Positions 44,884 to 56,800 of a DNA stretch of 64,000 bases are shown here, one piece after another (within the stretch, counting starts at the first letter, position 1; the number at the start of each line of letters is the position of its first letter). The notes under the pieces were generated by a model that was not told where the DNA came from, made no database searches, and saw only the letters and a list, made by a program, of their open reading frames with translations. Origin of the DNA: Chrysoporthe austroafricana. Its lineage: Eukaryota; Ascomycota; Sordariomycetes; Diaporthales; Cryphonectriaceae. Position numbers and translations under genes: made by a program. The stretch is from assembly GCA_001051155.2 (NCBI GenBank), contig JYIP02000003.1, positions 434,001-498,000 of the forward strand. Reading direction: 5' to 3'.

Positions 44884-45996
44884 CTACATCTCTGCCGGAA
44901 TTCCCGTCCAGGTTCCATTAGTAAACCAGATCCCGGGCTTCGAGTATCTCAAAACCTTTCCATCCTTGATATATCCAAATCGGATGTAGTCAACGAAAGC
45001 CTGCGGCGTCCTTTGCCAAAAGAACGAGTCTTCTCTTTCTCCTTCCTTAAGTTCGTTCTTCGCACTATCCCGGAAGCGCCTTGCCCTCTCCACGTCGTTA
45101 AGAAGCATGCTGATGCCGTCGACGTCGTCCGGGATAGGACTCGCCCACTTGAGAGTTATGTTCGAGATAGTGCCCATGTAAATAGCCGGCTCTAGCATTT
45201 CTGGGATGCGAATTCTGTCACCGATATCGTGGACCGGCGCCGGAATGGGAGACCAGGACCACAGACCACCACTACTGGCCCTTTGCGAGCCAGTCAGATG
45301 TGCATACACCACCACAAGGGACCACACAGTCCTGACGGTGCTAGAGCTGGTCGCCCTCCAGACCAAAGCCGTGTATGCAGCTGACACATAGGGAAGCACC
45401 CACTTCGTTTGTCTTCCCATCGGACAGGCTATCTCGTCCGAATCAATCGTAAATTTGAACGACATCGGGAAGTACGTCTGTACATCAATCGACTCGATAC
45501 CATACATGTATGATCCCGAAAACGAGTTGGTCGTGCCCAAGAGCTTGGCCACGCCACACCCACCCGTGGCGTCGTCAATGATGCCGGCGTGGACCGCCGA
45601 AGGACAGACGTACGAGTCGCCCCTGTAGATGGGCCCGCCAATGACGAGAGGTTTGTCTAGAATCTCTTGTCCGCCGGCAAGATGCGATTTGCCGGTGACT
45701 ATGCCATCCCGGATACAGTTGGACGGGCATTGAAAGGCGACGTGGTGGTTGTTAAACGGCTCACACTTCTTCCCGTCCATTCCGCACTTGTCTGGCACCC
45801 AGAGTGAGTCGGTACAGGATAGCTTCCTCACTGGGAGTCTTTCGGGTGAAGACGTCGAACTAATTGGTGGCAAACTCTCATCGGACAAGATCTTGAAGAT
45901 GACGGCCCAAGTCAGCCAGAGTAGAGCGAGAAACACAATACGGCGGCGTCGGGTCAGGATCAGCCGCCTAAGCGTTGTCTGGTTGTTCCCCATCAT
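44884..45996 (-). CDS. LCCL-domain protein, compact form
   Basis: Single exon, 370 residues. Residues 18-37 (RRIVFLALLWLTWAVIFKIL) form one membrane anchor. The LCCL domain follows (CPSNCIRDG, GGPIYRGDSYVCPSAVHAGI, GGCGVAKLLG, YFPMSFKF) with conserved Cys residues. Fungal LCCL proteins I know of then carry a long multi-spanning membrane region. Here it is largely missing: only a weak hydrophobic stretch (residues ~195-235) joins the LCCL domain to the usual C-terminal part (ISNITLKWASPIPDDVDGIS, MLLNDVERARRF, YIRFGYI). Either a natural short form or an internal deletion with the frame intact. A secreted or luminal role for the LCCL domain is inferred. Confidence 0.8.
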   Translation of the reverse strand: MMGNNQTTLRRLILTRRRRIVFLALLWLTWAVIFKILSDESLPPISSTSSPERLPVRKLSCTDSLWVPDKCGMDGKKCEPFNNHHVAFQCPSNCIRDGIVTGKSHLAGGQEILDKPLVIGGPIYRGDSYVCPSAVHAGIIDDATGGCGVAKLLGTTNSFSGSYMYGIESIDVQTYFPMSFKFTIDSDEIACPMGRQTKWVLPYVSAAYTALVWRATSSSTVRTVWSLVVVYAHLTGSQRASSGGLWSWSPIPAPVHDIGDRIRIPEMLEPAIYMGTISNITLKWASPIPDDVDGISMLLNDVERARRFRDSAKNELKEGEREDSFFWQRTPQAFVDYIRFGYIKDGKVLRYSKPGIWFTNGTWTGIPAEM

Positions 45997-46440
45997 CTCA
46001 GTTACGCTGCAAAGAGATAATATGTACGAAGCGATATAAGGTAATACCGGGGACCACCGTCGATTTCGAAGGGCAAAACCGAATTATTTGAGTTCACAAA
46101 TGAAGACAGGATGTCAAGAAGCTGAGAAAAAGACAGGTCGCAACCTCATCTGCGCCTCAGTGCGTTCTAAAGTCTGTTTCAGAATTGTGTGGTGTTTCGG
46201 TGTTTGCTCCTTAGTCTGTGCACTTGCCCCAAAACCAGCCATCCGAACTTTTTACAATTCAGCTTGCTAGTCTTCTAGCTCAGGCCAGGGCTTTACTTGA
46301 TTCAGCGAATCCCCGCCAAAATCGACAGTCTCAGCAAACAAACGGCTCTCAAACCTGAAACTCTGTCAACATCTCGCGGAGCATCTCGCGGAGCATCTTG
46401 CTAGCTTGCATTGCTATCTCAAGATGCCGCCCAATAGATT
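45997..46440. other. Intergenic
   Basis: Region between two minus-strand genes; contains an imperfect tandem CATCTCGCGGAG twice near 46372-46394. No gene. Confidence 0.4.
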
Positions 46441-47753
46441 TTAAATGTCACCTATCCATGGAGCCGGCCCACCGAAGTAGCAACGATTGTCCAGGTCAAG
46501 CCTTCCCTCCGTACACCAATAACCAATATGCCGGTATTGATGATCGGCGGTCTTGAAGTCGGAATCGACAGAACGCCATAGACGAATGCAAACACCCTCG
46601 CCTTCGACTCTATTGATTATGACATGTTCTCTTTTCCCGGCCCACAAGCCAGACATCTCCACCTTCGTGATAAGGGTCCAGGGCAGGCCCACGATGACTT
46701 GCTCCAGTCTCATGTTATTCAAGAAGTAAGTGCGTGTCATTTCGTCCAGAGGTCGGAGGATGGCTGATTCCACACGCTTGAACACTTCGTTCCGGGGCAC
46801 TTTGTATATATCCTCCTCCGAGTACCAATGGCCGTCCAGTGTGACGTGTAGATAACGAAGGTTTGGTAATGCTGCAGGAATGGACTGTAGTAAATGTAAG
46901 AAAGTGAACCAGCCTGAAAAGCGCGCATTGGCTGAGAAATCTTGCTCCGAATCTGGTGGCTGGACAACGCGGCCTATATTCCATGTCATCTCTGCTGATT
47001 TCACTAAGGCGAGGTGCTCTACTCTGAGGAGCTTATCAAGATTCGTGAGAAGATCGATGCCCGAGAAATTGAAGCGGTTGGTCGCGTAAAGGACTTCAAT
47101 CCCCTCAGCATAGCTGTTTATGGCCGGGGTTTAGAATGAGCAACTCACCCACAAGCAGGGTTGAGCACAACTTACGCCTGTCGACAAGTTCTTATCCATC
47201 CCATCGCTCCCACACGACATTTCAGTGGCTTTTCTCCAGACCACTCGTCGCAAGAATACGCATGGCGGTGCAGATGACCGAGATTCCGGAGACAGTTGTC
47301 TTCAGCGGGCGGTGAAGTAGACGCATCGCCGATTTTCCTGTTCCTCACGCGCCATTCTGGATCCCTGTGGCAGACACATCCATACCATTGCCATTGCAGG
47401 CGGGGAGCGGTGCTGTGACGACGGTGTGGCCCGCGCTCCTGGACGCTAGGAGTTTTAATGCCTTCTCGACTGGAGCTCAATCGGAGTTCAGTGTGCATGG
47501 TGCGATCCCCAAATGCTTCAATGAGGATCATACGCCGGATGTCCAGGGGCAGTAGCTGGAAGAGGGCGCTGCTGGCGGTCGCTTCTGATACATCCTTGGG
47601 GGCTATTGCTCGCCTGCGTCGAGGAGAATGTTTGGCCGGAAGCACAGGGAGGGGTGGGACGACTGGATCTTGCCGGTCGCGTTTCGAGTCGTCAGCGCGG
47701 ACCAGGAAATGTTCGACCTTGCGCTGCACCCATTGAGAAAGCCTGTTCGCCAT
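46441..47753 (-). CDS. DUF7730-like fungal protein
   Basis: Exons 47753-47176 and 47113-46441, a 62-nt intron (GTAAGT...AACAG), 416 residues. The first ATG in frame is at 47753; the frame is open further upstream but without ATG. The conserved core starts at residue ~48 with LFQLLPLDIRRMILIEAFG, then WQWYGCVCHR, CRVGAMGWIRTCRQAYAEGI and EVLYATNRFNFSG. This is the layout of the large fungal DUF7730 family, whose start resembles an F-box-like motif. The C-terminal half is unique. Function unknown. Confidence 0.72.
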
Positions 47754-48129
47754 CCTGTCGCAAGCAGGGTGGAGACCGAGTATGTGAGGGAGAGAGTTGA
47801 GGGCCCGTACCACATCCGACTTATAGGAAAGGCCGTGTTCTATTATTCCTTTGCGTGTTTCGTAAAGGACGCCCGAACCAAGATGCCTATCAAATCTCAA
47901 ATCTCTTTTGCCAACCTCGCTTCAACGGAGCTGGAAATCCTTTTCCCCGTGGCTTGGAGAACACCGAGCACCGAAATGGATCCTGCCGGGCGCAAGGCTA
48001 GCTACTTTAAGGAGACAAGACCGTTGCAACCCCAGATGTCAGTAGGAGGTTTTATAAAGCCGCCTGTCAACAAAAGCCTGGAAATTTTTTTTTTCTTTTT
48101 TAATTCAAATTCATGATGTATTATGTACC
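47754..48129. other. Intergenic
   Basis: Upstream of the DUF7730-like gene; has a T-rich tract at 48087-48102. No gene. Confidence 0.4.
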
Positions 48130-49927
48130 CTACACAAGGGACAGACTCCTCGTCAACTCTAGTTCTGGGTGAGGGTCATGCTGCAGCTTCTTGCTGAAGT
48201 TGCTCGCAGCCCTGATCTGTTCACCCCAGATTATGAAGCCGAACGGCACGAGGCTGAGCCCACAGCTGATGAAAGCAAGCAAAGAACATGACCATGCTAT
48301 ACCCAAATTTTTAACCATACTGTCCACCGCTAAGGGGATCACAGCACCCGCAACGCTTCGAGCTGCAGCACACGCTGCCAACGCAGACGAGGCAAAGATA
48401 CCGTATGCGTCTGCGACATCTGTACACGGACGTGTTTAGTATAGGTTTCAACGTGAGTCTTGAGGATCTGTACTGACAGTTAATCATCGCCATGAAAATC
48501 ATTTGGTACGCGACTCCGTATGGTATCATCGAGAGTAATGGGACGATCCACGGGATCGACTGTTTCGACGTCCAGCCCAGCCACAGGAGGGCAATTACAA
48601 AGAGAGGGCCACCGATGCAGGCTATAGGCAGCCGCAAGTACTCCGCCTGCTTATGCGGGTGTCTCCGGATGATTCCCAGTGCGTAACGGTCGTAAACGTA
48701 AGCAACAAGGACAGTGATGACGGAGCCTGCAAACATCATGACGAAAGCAAGACCGGACTCGCCCGCCGTAAACCCATAGATACCCTCGAAGATGTCTGGA
48801 AAGATCTCCAGAAGCCTGAGATTATCAGCATTGTCCCGAACCTTACGAGTGGTAAAGGTGACTGCCTACATATAGAACACGGAATATACGAATGCCATGT
48901 AGATGCATGTCAAGCCAACAAGCATCTCCGTACACATGAGATGGATCGGTCTTGTCGTGGTGATTTTCTGTAGACTGTCAGCCATGAACAAAAAAAAAAG
49001 GGGGGGGGGGATTTGTACTCACCAGCGTGACGAGAAGGCCGGGTCTGTCTTGATCCGCAGGAGCTATGTACCTATCACTGCTCTTCTCCTTGTTCAGCTT
49101 AGCAGCCCTGTCCCTCAAAATCTTCGTGGCTAAGGTTTCTGGCTGCAGGATAACGGCCACAAGAGAGAGCCCGGATAGCATCATCCCAGCCCAGAATCCC
49201 CACCTCCACGAATATTGATACGTGTAGCCAGAGATGACAGGCCCTGCCAAAGGGCCAACGAGCGTTGCGGTCGACCATATCACGTTGGCCTTGCCCCTAG
49301 CCACCTTGTCCTCGTTTACATCGGCGATAGAACCTCCCGTCACACTCATAGGAGGCGAGGCAAACATGCCCGACAACGCTCTAAAGACCAGAAGGGAGGC
49401 CCAGGTCGGTGCGAGGGCGCAAGCCATTGTGAAAAGGGTGTAAAGGCAAAGAGTGGACACGAGGATGGGCCTGCGGCCGTACTGCTCGCTTAGGGGCGCG
49501 AACACAAGCGGCCCAAACACGAAGCCAATGAGGTACATCGTGGCCGGAAGTACGGTCTGAGACCCATCAGGTACATCGAATACTTTTTGCAGGGCGGGGA
49601 TCTCGTTTGATGTCACCGATGACCCCATGGTCGAGTTGATCGACAACAGGGTTCCGACGACGACGACGTAAAATTTCTTGGACTAACACACCCAAGGTCA
49701 GCATCTACCCAACCGGATCACTCCTCATTCCTTGGACTAACCTGTGGCCAGTTGTGAGGATTCGCCGGGTCCCCAGGCTGGAAGTCCACGAGAACCACAT
49801 CGCCCAACGACGGCTGGTCATCGCTACCGGAACTCGAGTCTGTCGAGGGCGGTCCATCTTCGACCTCCGGAGGCGTCTGCTGCTCCTCTTCCGTCTTCTC
49901 CCTTGTCAGCTCGTCCCCTTGATGCAT
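48130..49927 (-). CDS. MFS transporter, DHA1 multidrug/polyamine type
   Basis: Exons 49927-49742, 49682-49023, 48967-48870, 48815-48478 and 48419-48130 total 524 codons (523 residues) with all phases matching. An acidic cytosolic N-terminus (residues 1-60) ends in NPHNWPQ, then twelve membrane segments. Hallmarks: FAPLSEQYGRRPILV (the MFS loop 2-3 motif), GGSIADV, VGPLAGPVISGYTYQYSWRW (motif C), and NYVADAYGIFASSALAACAA. The family exports drugs, polyamines or metabolites. The start is about 1 kb from the PKS stop and both genes are on the minus strand, so a role in product export is possible. Intron 2 contains an extreme polypyrimidine tract (C11T10 on the coding strand, 48990-49010) just before its acceptor. 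The last intron uses a rare GTCAGT donor. Confidence 0.88.
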
Positions 49928-50876
49928 CGTTCAGGGATGAATCGATCGTACACGCTTTCAAACGTGGCCTTTGGTCACCCGTTCACCCTCCGAAGAGAAA
50001 CGAACACGGACGCCGGCACATTCTTAAAGGGGGTTTGTGCTATCTCATTATCTTAAGAAACGTGTTGGTTCCACACTTCTGGGCCTCTTTCGGGCTCGGA
50101 GTCTCGCCACAACTGCAGTCAAGGTGGATCCATCCTGCGGGATGGGACGCCGTGGAGCTCGTGGTCGATCCGGCATCGTGGACCGAAGTCTCATCTGGCC
50201 TCCGGAGTAGGGACATGCCAGAAGATTGCGTTTCAAGCATTACGATTCCCGAGCTGGTCTGGGTCCTGCTGGCCTTGGAATACATGCAGGTTTATGCAGA
50301 TCATCGCGCGCCCTTAAGCTGCTGGCAAGGCTGGTGCATCTTGGAAACGAGACGGAAAGAGCCGCGATCCTTTGAATACGCAGACGCATGCGGATGGATC
50401 CCGCTCTCGCTTTCCGGCGGCTGAAAAATGGTCGTTTAGGCACTGATGGGTCCATTGTGTCAAGATCTTTTTGAGCATTGTGCCACCGAAGTTTTAGTTC
50501 GGCAATTGGGGAAAATATTATTCCCGTTGGGTATGTTCAGCCTCATGACGTTGTGGATCCACACCTTGTGCTAATCTTGGACTTCGATTCTGTAGTCAAA
50601 CCTAACTACATTCTAAACGCAAGGCTGATCTCACGCATCGTGTCTCTTGCATGACTGGTCAGCTTGAGGAAGGAGCTAGGAGGGGACGGGACACCAGGAG
50701 TCATTATCTCTATTATTGAATTCGGACTGTCTAATCTAGTCTACTCGAGGCTGATAGGCAGGAGGCGATCAAATTCCCAGAGAGAGGGCCGGGACCCGGG
50801 GAGGGGGCCATGTCTGCATCGCGGTAAGTATCAATGAAGTGTTCGGCTTTCCGAAGCTACCTAGACAGGAGCTAGA
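49928..50876. other. Intergenic between MFS transporter and PKS
   Basis: Promoter region of the MFS gene and 3' flank of the PKS. Open frames here (49744-50424 plus) partly antisense to the MFS first exon are not convincing. Confidence 0.4.
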
Positions 50877-53800
50877 CTAAGTCTTGATCTTCTGGGCGAT
50901 CTCGCGGCACACTAGATATCAAAGGTCAGCCGTGATCAGTAGAATGGATACAGGGGGAAAACTTACAACTCGAAATACTCGATGCGCTCAGGATCTTCAT
51001 CACTGGAACATCGATGCCGACAGACTTATAAAACCAGTTACGAATCTCGACTGCGGCAAGAGAATCGATGCCGATCTCCACGATATTGCTCTCGGCAATG
51101 ACGCTGTTCGGAGGCAGCTGCAGAGTGGACTCCATCCGGCTGCAGAACGACCTGGTAATGATTTCCGCAGCATCCTCGGCAGTCTCTGCGTCTCTGAGCA
51201 GGCCCTTGATATCCTGCTTCTTGCTATCGCCTTGTTGATCGCCAGCGTTCTCCTCGCCATCGCTAGGGATGGTGAAGTGACTGAAGCGCAAGTCCCGGTG
51301 CCAGTGCTGGGGGTTTGCGTCGTCGACACGATAGCGTGCGAGGCCGGTAGTTAAGTCGATGAGTTCCTTACAGACGGAGTCGTTGACTGGACGGCCTGCC
51401 TCAATGGCCTCGATGAACATGTGGTGGATGTCTCTCTCGGAGATGGGTGGATACCCATCCCGCTCTAGCCCGCCATATATTTGCTGTCGCTCGCGGGCGA
51501 GCAGACCGAGTCCGTATATCACCCCGATATTCAGTACAGAACCCGCAAGCTTTCGTCGACGCCGGTTGGCCGCAAGGCCGTTCATGTACATGTTTGCGGC
51601 TGCGTAGTTCGACTGGCCCCCGTGGCCGCCGATCGCTGCGAAGGACGAAGTCATAATGAAGAACTCTAGATCCTTTGAGTCGAATACGAGATCCAGGTTC
51701 TTAGAGCCGACTGTCTTGGGCTTCATCACGCGATCCCAGGTATCAATATCCATCTGGGCAAAGACTCGGTCGTCGAGGACCATAGCCCCATTCACGATGC
51801 CTCCGACTGTCGGCATCTCGTTGCCGCCTCCTGTAGATTTCTCAAGGGCAATGACATCCTCCAGAACAGTAATATCACAGCGCGTAACACGAATAGAGGC
51901 ACCCCCCTCGTTGATCTCGGCGACCCATTCCGGATGCATGTCGGGATTTCGGCTGGCGACGATAATGTGACGCGCACCATGTTCAACAAAGAGTCTGCAA
52001 ATGCTCTGGCCGAGATCCCGCGTGAGGCCAAATAGGATGTAAGTCCGATCGCTGCGGAGAGACCTGGGTTTTGCGAGAGGCGTGATTGGAAGCTCAAGGT
52101 TGCGATCCGACTTCCAGTCGATCATTGAGAACTGTGGAGTCGATGCTGCTGTCTCGAGAAGCTGAGTTGGTGTAATCAAGGTGAATTCCTTGATCTCATC
52201 CAAGTGCTCAGACATCATCCGGAAAGCAATATTTGTAGCGATGTCCCAGTTTTCGACCAGCAATTGATCCTTTGCGACTTCAGCTGACAGAGACATGTCT
52301 GGAACTCGGCTGGAGTTGAAACCAGTGTGATACTCCACCCCGCCGCCGAGGTTCATTAATGTCTTCGACAGCTGATCTCCCGTCGGCAAGAAGTCGAACA
52401 CCGCGTATCCAGGTGCACGTGCACAATCGCCCTTTGGTAGTGCGCGGAAGACCTCTCTAGAGCTTTGCAGTGGGTGGATATAAGTAATGCGAGGGTCTTT
52501 ATTTGAAGCATCCAGCGTCGGCTCTCGCTGTCGAGACCAGATGTGCAGATGCGATCCCTTTCCGCTACAAATCTCTGATGTTAAGACGTGCAAAGCGAGC
52601 TGAAGTATCGATGGCGGATCGACCAAAATGATGCAGGTTTTTTGAGCATCCATGATAGTCTGAACAGCGGACAGGGCCAGCGAAAGGACCGTGGCAATCC
52701 GTCGGGAGTCAATGTTGAACGTCGAGATATCCCTACATAGGGAGGGGTGTATGTCGACGATAGAGGCAAGATTGTCCGCGAGACCCAAGATGAGGTTGCC
52801 AAACTTGACAGTTCGACCAAAAACGAGGTACATTGGGCGACGATTCCCAATTGCAAAGGTACGCACCGAGCTGTACTCGACGTAGGTGAGCACCGAGCCG
52901 ACCTGTCTCATGGGATCACCAACTTTTGTGGCCGTGTACCGTGTCAACCCGCTCGCATTCTCCCTGGGGTTCAAAATAATGCATGACTCGAGTGTATTGA
53001 CTGTCGTAGAAACCGATCTACGATAGGCGTTGAGGCGATCGTTTGCTGGTCTGAAGGGAAGGACGCGCGGTATGAAGCGCTTGCCATCCTTAATGTATAT
53101 CTCAGGTTCGTTCGACCAGACAATTGAGCTTGCATCCTGGAGCCGGGAGTATCGGGCGTAATAACTTAGCTGACAAAAGGTCTCAAAGATGATCGTTGTG
53201 GAATCATCAAGCTTGTCAAGGTCGAGCACCTGCAGCAAGAGATCTGGTGTCTCTGCCTTCAGAGTCCGGGTCAACCCCAAGGAGGCAGCTCGCTCTGGAT
53301 CCTCTCTTGCATTCCTGGTCAGCCATAGAATGATCATCTCTGGGCGCATGATCGACCTCAAGGATTCCAACCGCCTTGTTGTCATCGAGGGACAGATGGG
53401 GTCTTCAAGATCAGTAAGTAGGATAATGCCGGTACAGTCGGCTGTAATATCGGATGCGACATTCTCAAGTCTGTCTGCAGTTGATATTAGAGCACAATGG
53501 GGATTGAGACGCTTTCCAAGCTCTGTTGCAATGAGCTTGATCTCCTGGGTGTCACCTCCGATGATCAACAAACGCTGGGTCACCAGCTCATCCGCCCCCC
53601 AAGCCAATGGGTTCCACATGTTGTCCTTGTAGGAGCTGCCAGCCTGACGAACGCTAAGTGACAGCCCCAACTGGGTACAGTGGTCCACGTTACGGGAGCG
53701 CGGGACGAAATCACACGCCTCCTCCAAAGTCGAACGGTCTGGCGGTGTTGCTGGTAGATCATCCAGCGAGTCATCATAAAGAGTGCAAGCCTCTAGCCTA

Positions 53801-56800
53801 TTGGTAAGGCGCTCAAGATGCAAATCAATCAATATCAAGAAGCCACCAGTCTTTGTCATCCCTCGGATCTTCTTCAAGGCGGACAACAGGTCAAATGCTT
53901 TGTTTCGAGAGGTCGGTATCGATAGGATGACCAAATCGTAGCGATCAGAGGCTGGCAACGAGTCTAGACCAGGAGATCCCAGGTCTACATGCTCCTCGTG
54001 AACTTTTTTGCTGCCCTTGAGGAAAGGCAGGCGATCATACAGGTTCTCCTCCACTTCGTTGCCAATGGTATATGCTTCGTACGCATCTCCAAGCCCCTTT
54101 AAGACATGCTCCGTAAAGCTGAACTTGGGATCCATCAGTCCTAGAACATTCATTCTAGGGTACCGATGAGCAATTTGCCGAATAACCTGTCCGAGATGTC
54201 TCTGGAAGTGAAACAGCTCTTGTGCCTCCTCGATCGCGCTTGGGAGGATGCTAGGAACCACCTCGGGAAGAGCCCTGCTAATATTGCGGATGTAGTCCAG
54301 AGTACAGAAGTACGGGGAAGTCTGTATGAACTTTTGCATTTCCTCTTCCTTCATTTCTGAATGATGCATCGGTGACTGTGACTTCATGGCATCTCGATGA
54401 AGCAGCGCAGATATTATCGGCGATGCAGGTGGCGTGTCGAGTAACGCGGTGAGTCGAGGCTGGTGGGTGTAATGCTCTGCGACCCTCTCACAACTCTCTA
54501 TTAGGGTTGAATTGAGGGCCACATCGCCAATAGATTCAACAATTTCATCCTCGGGATCCAACTCCAGGACAGTGTGTAGATACAGCTCGTAGTCATCTCC
54601 AGGCTTGGTGGATGCGAACGACGACACGACTAGGTCCTCGACCTGAATCTGCATCTCCCCAAGATTGTTGAAAATGGAGACGTCAGCCGTGATCGTGGCG
54701 GCGGAATCCCTTAAATATGGCTTGAAGCATGTCAAATACGACTCAACAGACAGTATGCCGCTGGAATTTGTCATGACGAACGCGTCATTGTTGAATCGAA
54801 TTAAGCCAATCTTTGTCGGAAGGAACGACGTCCAGAGCGCTCTGTTAACACAAATATTAGCTATGTCTTTTGAATTTATTTTGAATGCATGGAACACTTA
54901 CTTATCTCCAGGTGACGAGAATGCTGCAAAAGTCGTGTGAAAACAGGCATCCAAAGTCGCGGGACTGACTGCCAGCCTCGTGCTATCCAGAGGGTGGTGA
55001 CCGTCAAGTGTGGCAGCGACGTAATTGAGCCGTCTATCGATAGATCTCAAAGCTCGGAATGGACCTGTGTACTCGAGCCCGATGTCCTCCATCATTTGGT
55101 AAAACTCGTCGATCTTGACAGGCAACGTCTCTGCCCGAGCTCCCCCTTGGCGACGAGGAAAGCAGTGGACAGGTAGATCATCGAGCACCACACGCAACCT
55201 TCCCCGGAAGTTGAGCTTCATCGGCTCAAGGCCGAACGACTTCACTGGTGTAGATGATAACTTGATGAGGGCATTAATTTCTGTAGGTTGGCCAGGGGCT
55301 GGCTTTTCAGAGGCCAGAATTGAGAGACTGAAGAGGACTTCCACGCCCAAGGAATCAGGCTCGACAACGATACCATTCAGAAACTCCAGATCATGGAGCT
55401 CGATATTAGTTGCCCTGCGACCATTGAGGACAACCTGGGCAGTTTCCAGGGCCATAATGCAGTATGCTGATGCGGGTAGGAGGACCTGTCCCTGGAATTT
55501 GTGGCCTGAAAGCCAGGGGAGCTTGTCCATCTTCAAAATGTTCCGCCATCGCAAGTCGAGGGGGGTGTCATCCATGGTTCGAACTCCCAGGAGTTCGTGT
55601 GGTGGATGCTTCCGGAAGTGATACTGCTCGGACAGCCGGGACTCTCTCCAGTGAACCTGAGAATGGTCCCACGCGTAGTTCGGTGTATCCGGTACATGAC
55701 ACTTAATAAGTCGTGGTTGAGGTGAGTCCAGAACGTATCTGCGTACATCTATAGAGGAGGGACCAAAGTTGATCCACATGTGTCCGATGAACTCAGCAAT
55801 GGTCAGGCTGTCTTCCTTTGTTCTATCCAGCACAGACATGTAGGGTATCATTGTGCCAAGAATGCCCTTCATGGTTTCCTTTACTGGTGATTTCAGTGCT
55901 GGATGAGGGCCGATCTCAATCGCACAGTCGAAAGGTCCACAGTCCCTGAGTGCTGATGTCAAAGCATCTTGGAACAGCACTGGACATACCATGTTGTCAC
56001 GCCAGTACTTGACAGCTAGGTCTTCAGGATTCACTTCTTTCAAAGTGCCATATACACTAGAGACCCATTGAGTATCATTTCTGATGAGTGAAGGATCAAT
56101 ATCGAGTCCGCAGTCGTCGAGAGACTTGGAGTATTCCTCAACTGACCGATACATGTGAAATGAGTGGTATGCCGTGTCAACACTGAGTACTCTGGCGAAA
56201 ACACCCTGCTTCTTCAAGTCACTCAAGGCGTCAAGTATAGCGTTGAAATCCCCCGACAAGGTAGTCAATGTTGGCGAGTTGCTGGCTGCAACGCAAATTC
56301 TGTCCTTGTATTCAAGCTGGGAACAGAAGTTCTCTGCTTGTGTGTGAGAAAGTGCACAGGCAAGCATACCGCCCCTTTGACCATCAATGCCTGCGGCTAG
56401 GTACGCGTAGCGACCACGGTAGTAGGAGATCAGCATTGCTTGCCGCTGAGTGATCCGACCAGCCGCGTATGCTGCTGCGATCTCGCCTGAAGAGTGGCCA
56501 ACAACACAGTCGAAGGAAACGTCGATGCTCTTCAGAAAATCGACAAGGCCGATTTGTAGGGCAGTACAGAGTGGCTGAGAAATTGCAGCGACTTTAAGCT
56601 GGGATTCATCTGCATGCAGCATGAGCTGTGTCTCAATAGACCAATCGGGTGGATCGGCGCACGTCTGAAGGATGGTATCCAGGGATTTGATGGTGTTGCG
56701 GTACACTGAGCTGATTCTATGCAGTCCCTTTGACATCTCAGCGTATTGGGCTCCTTGGCCAGTGAAAATTCCAAGTATCCTAGGTCGAGTTTGCAACTGC

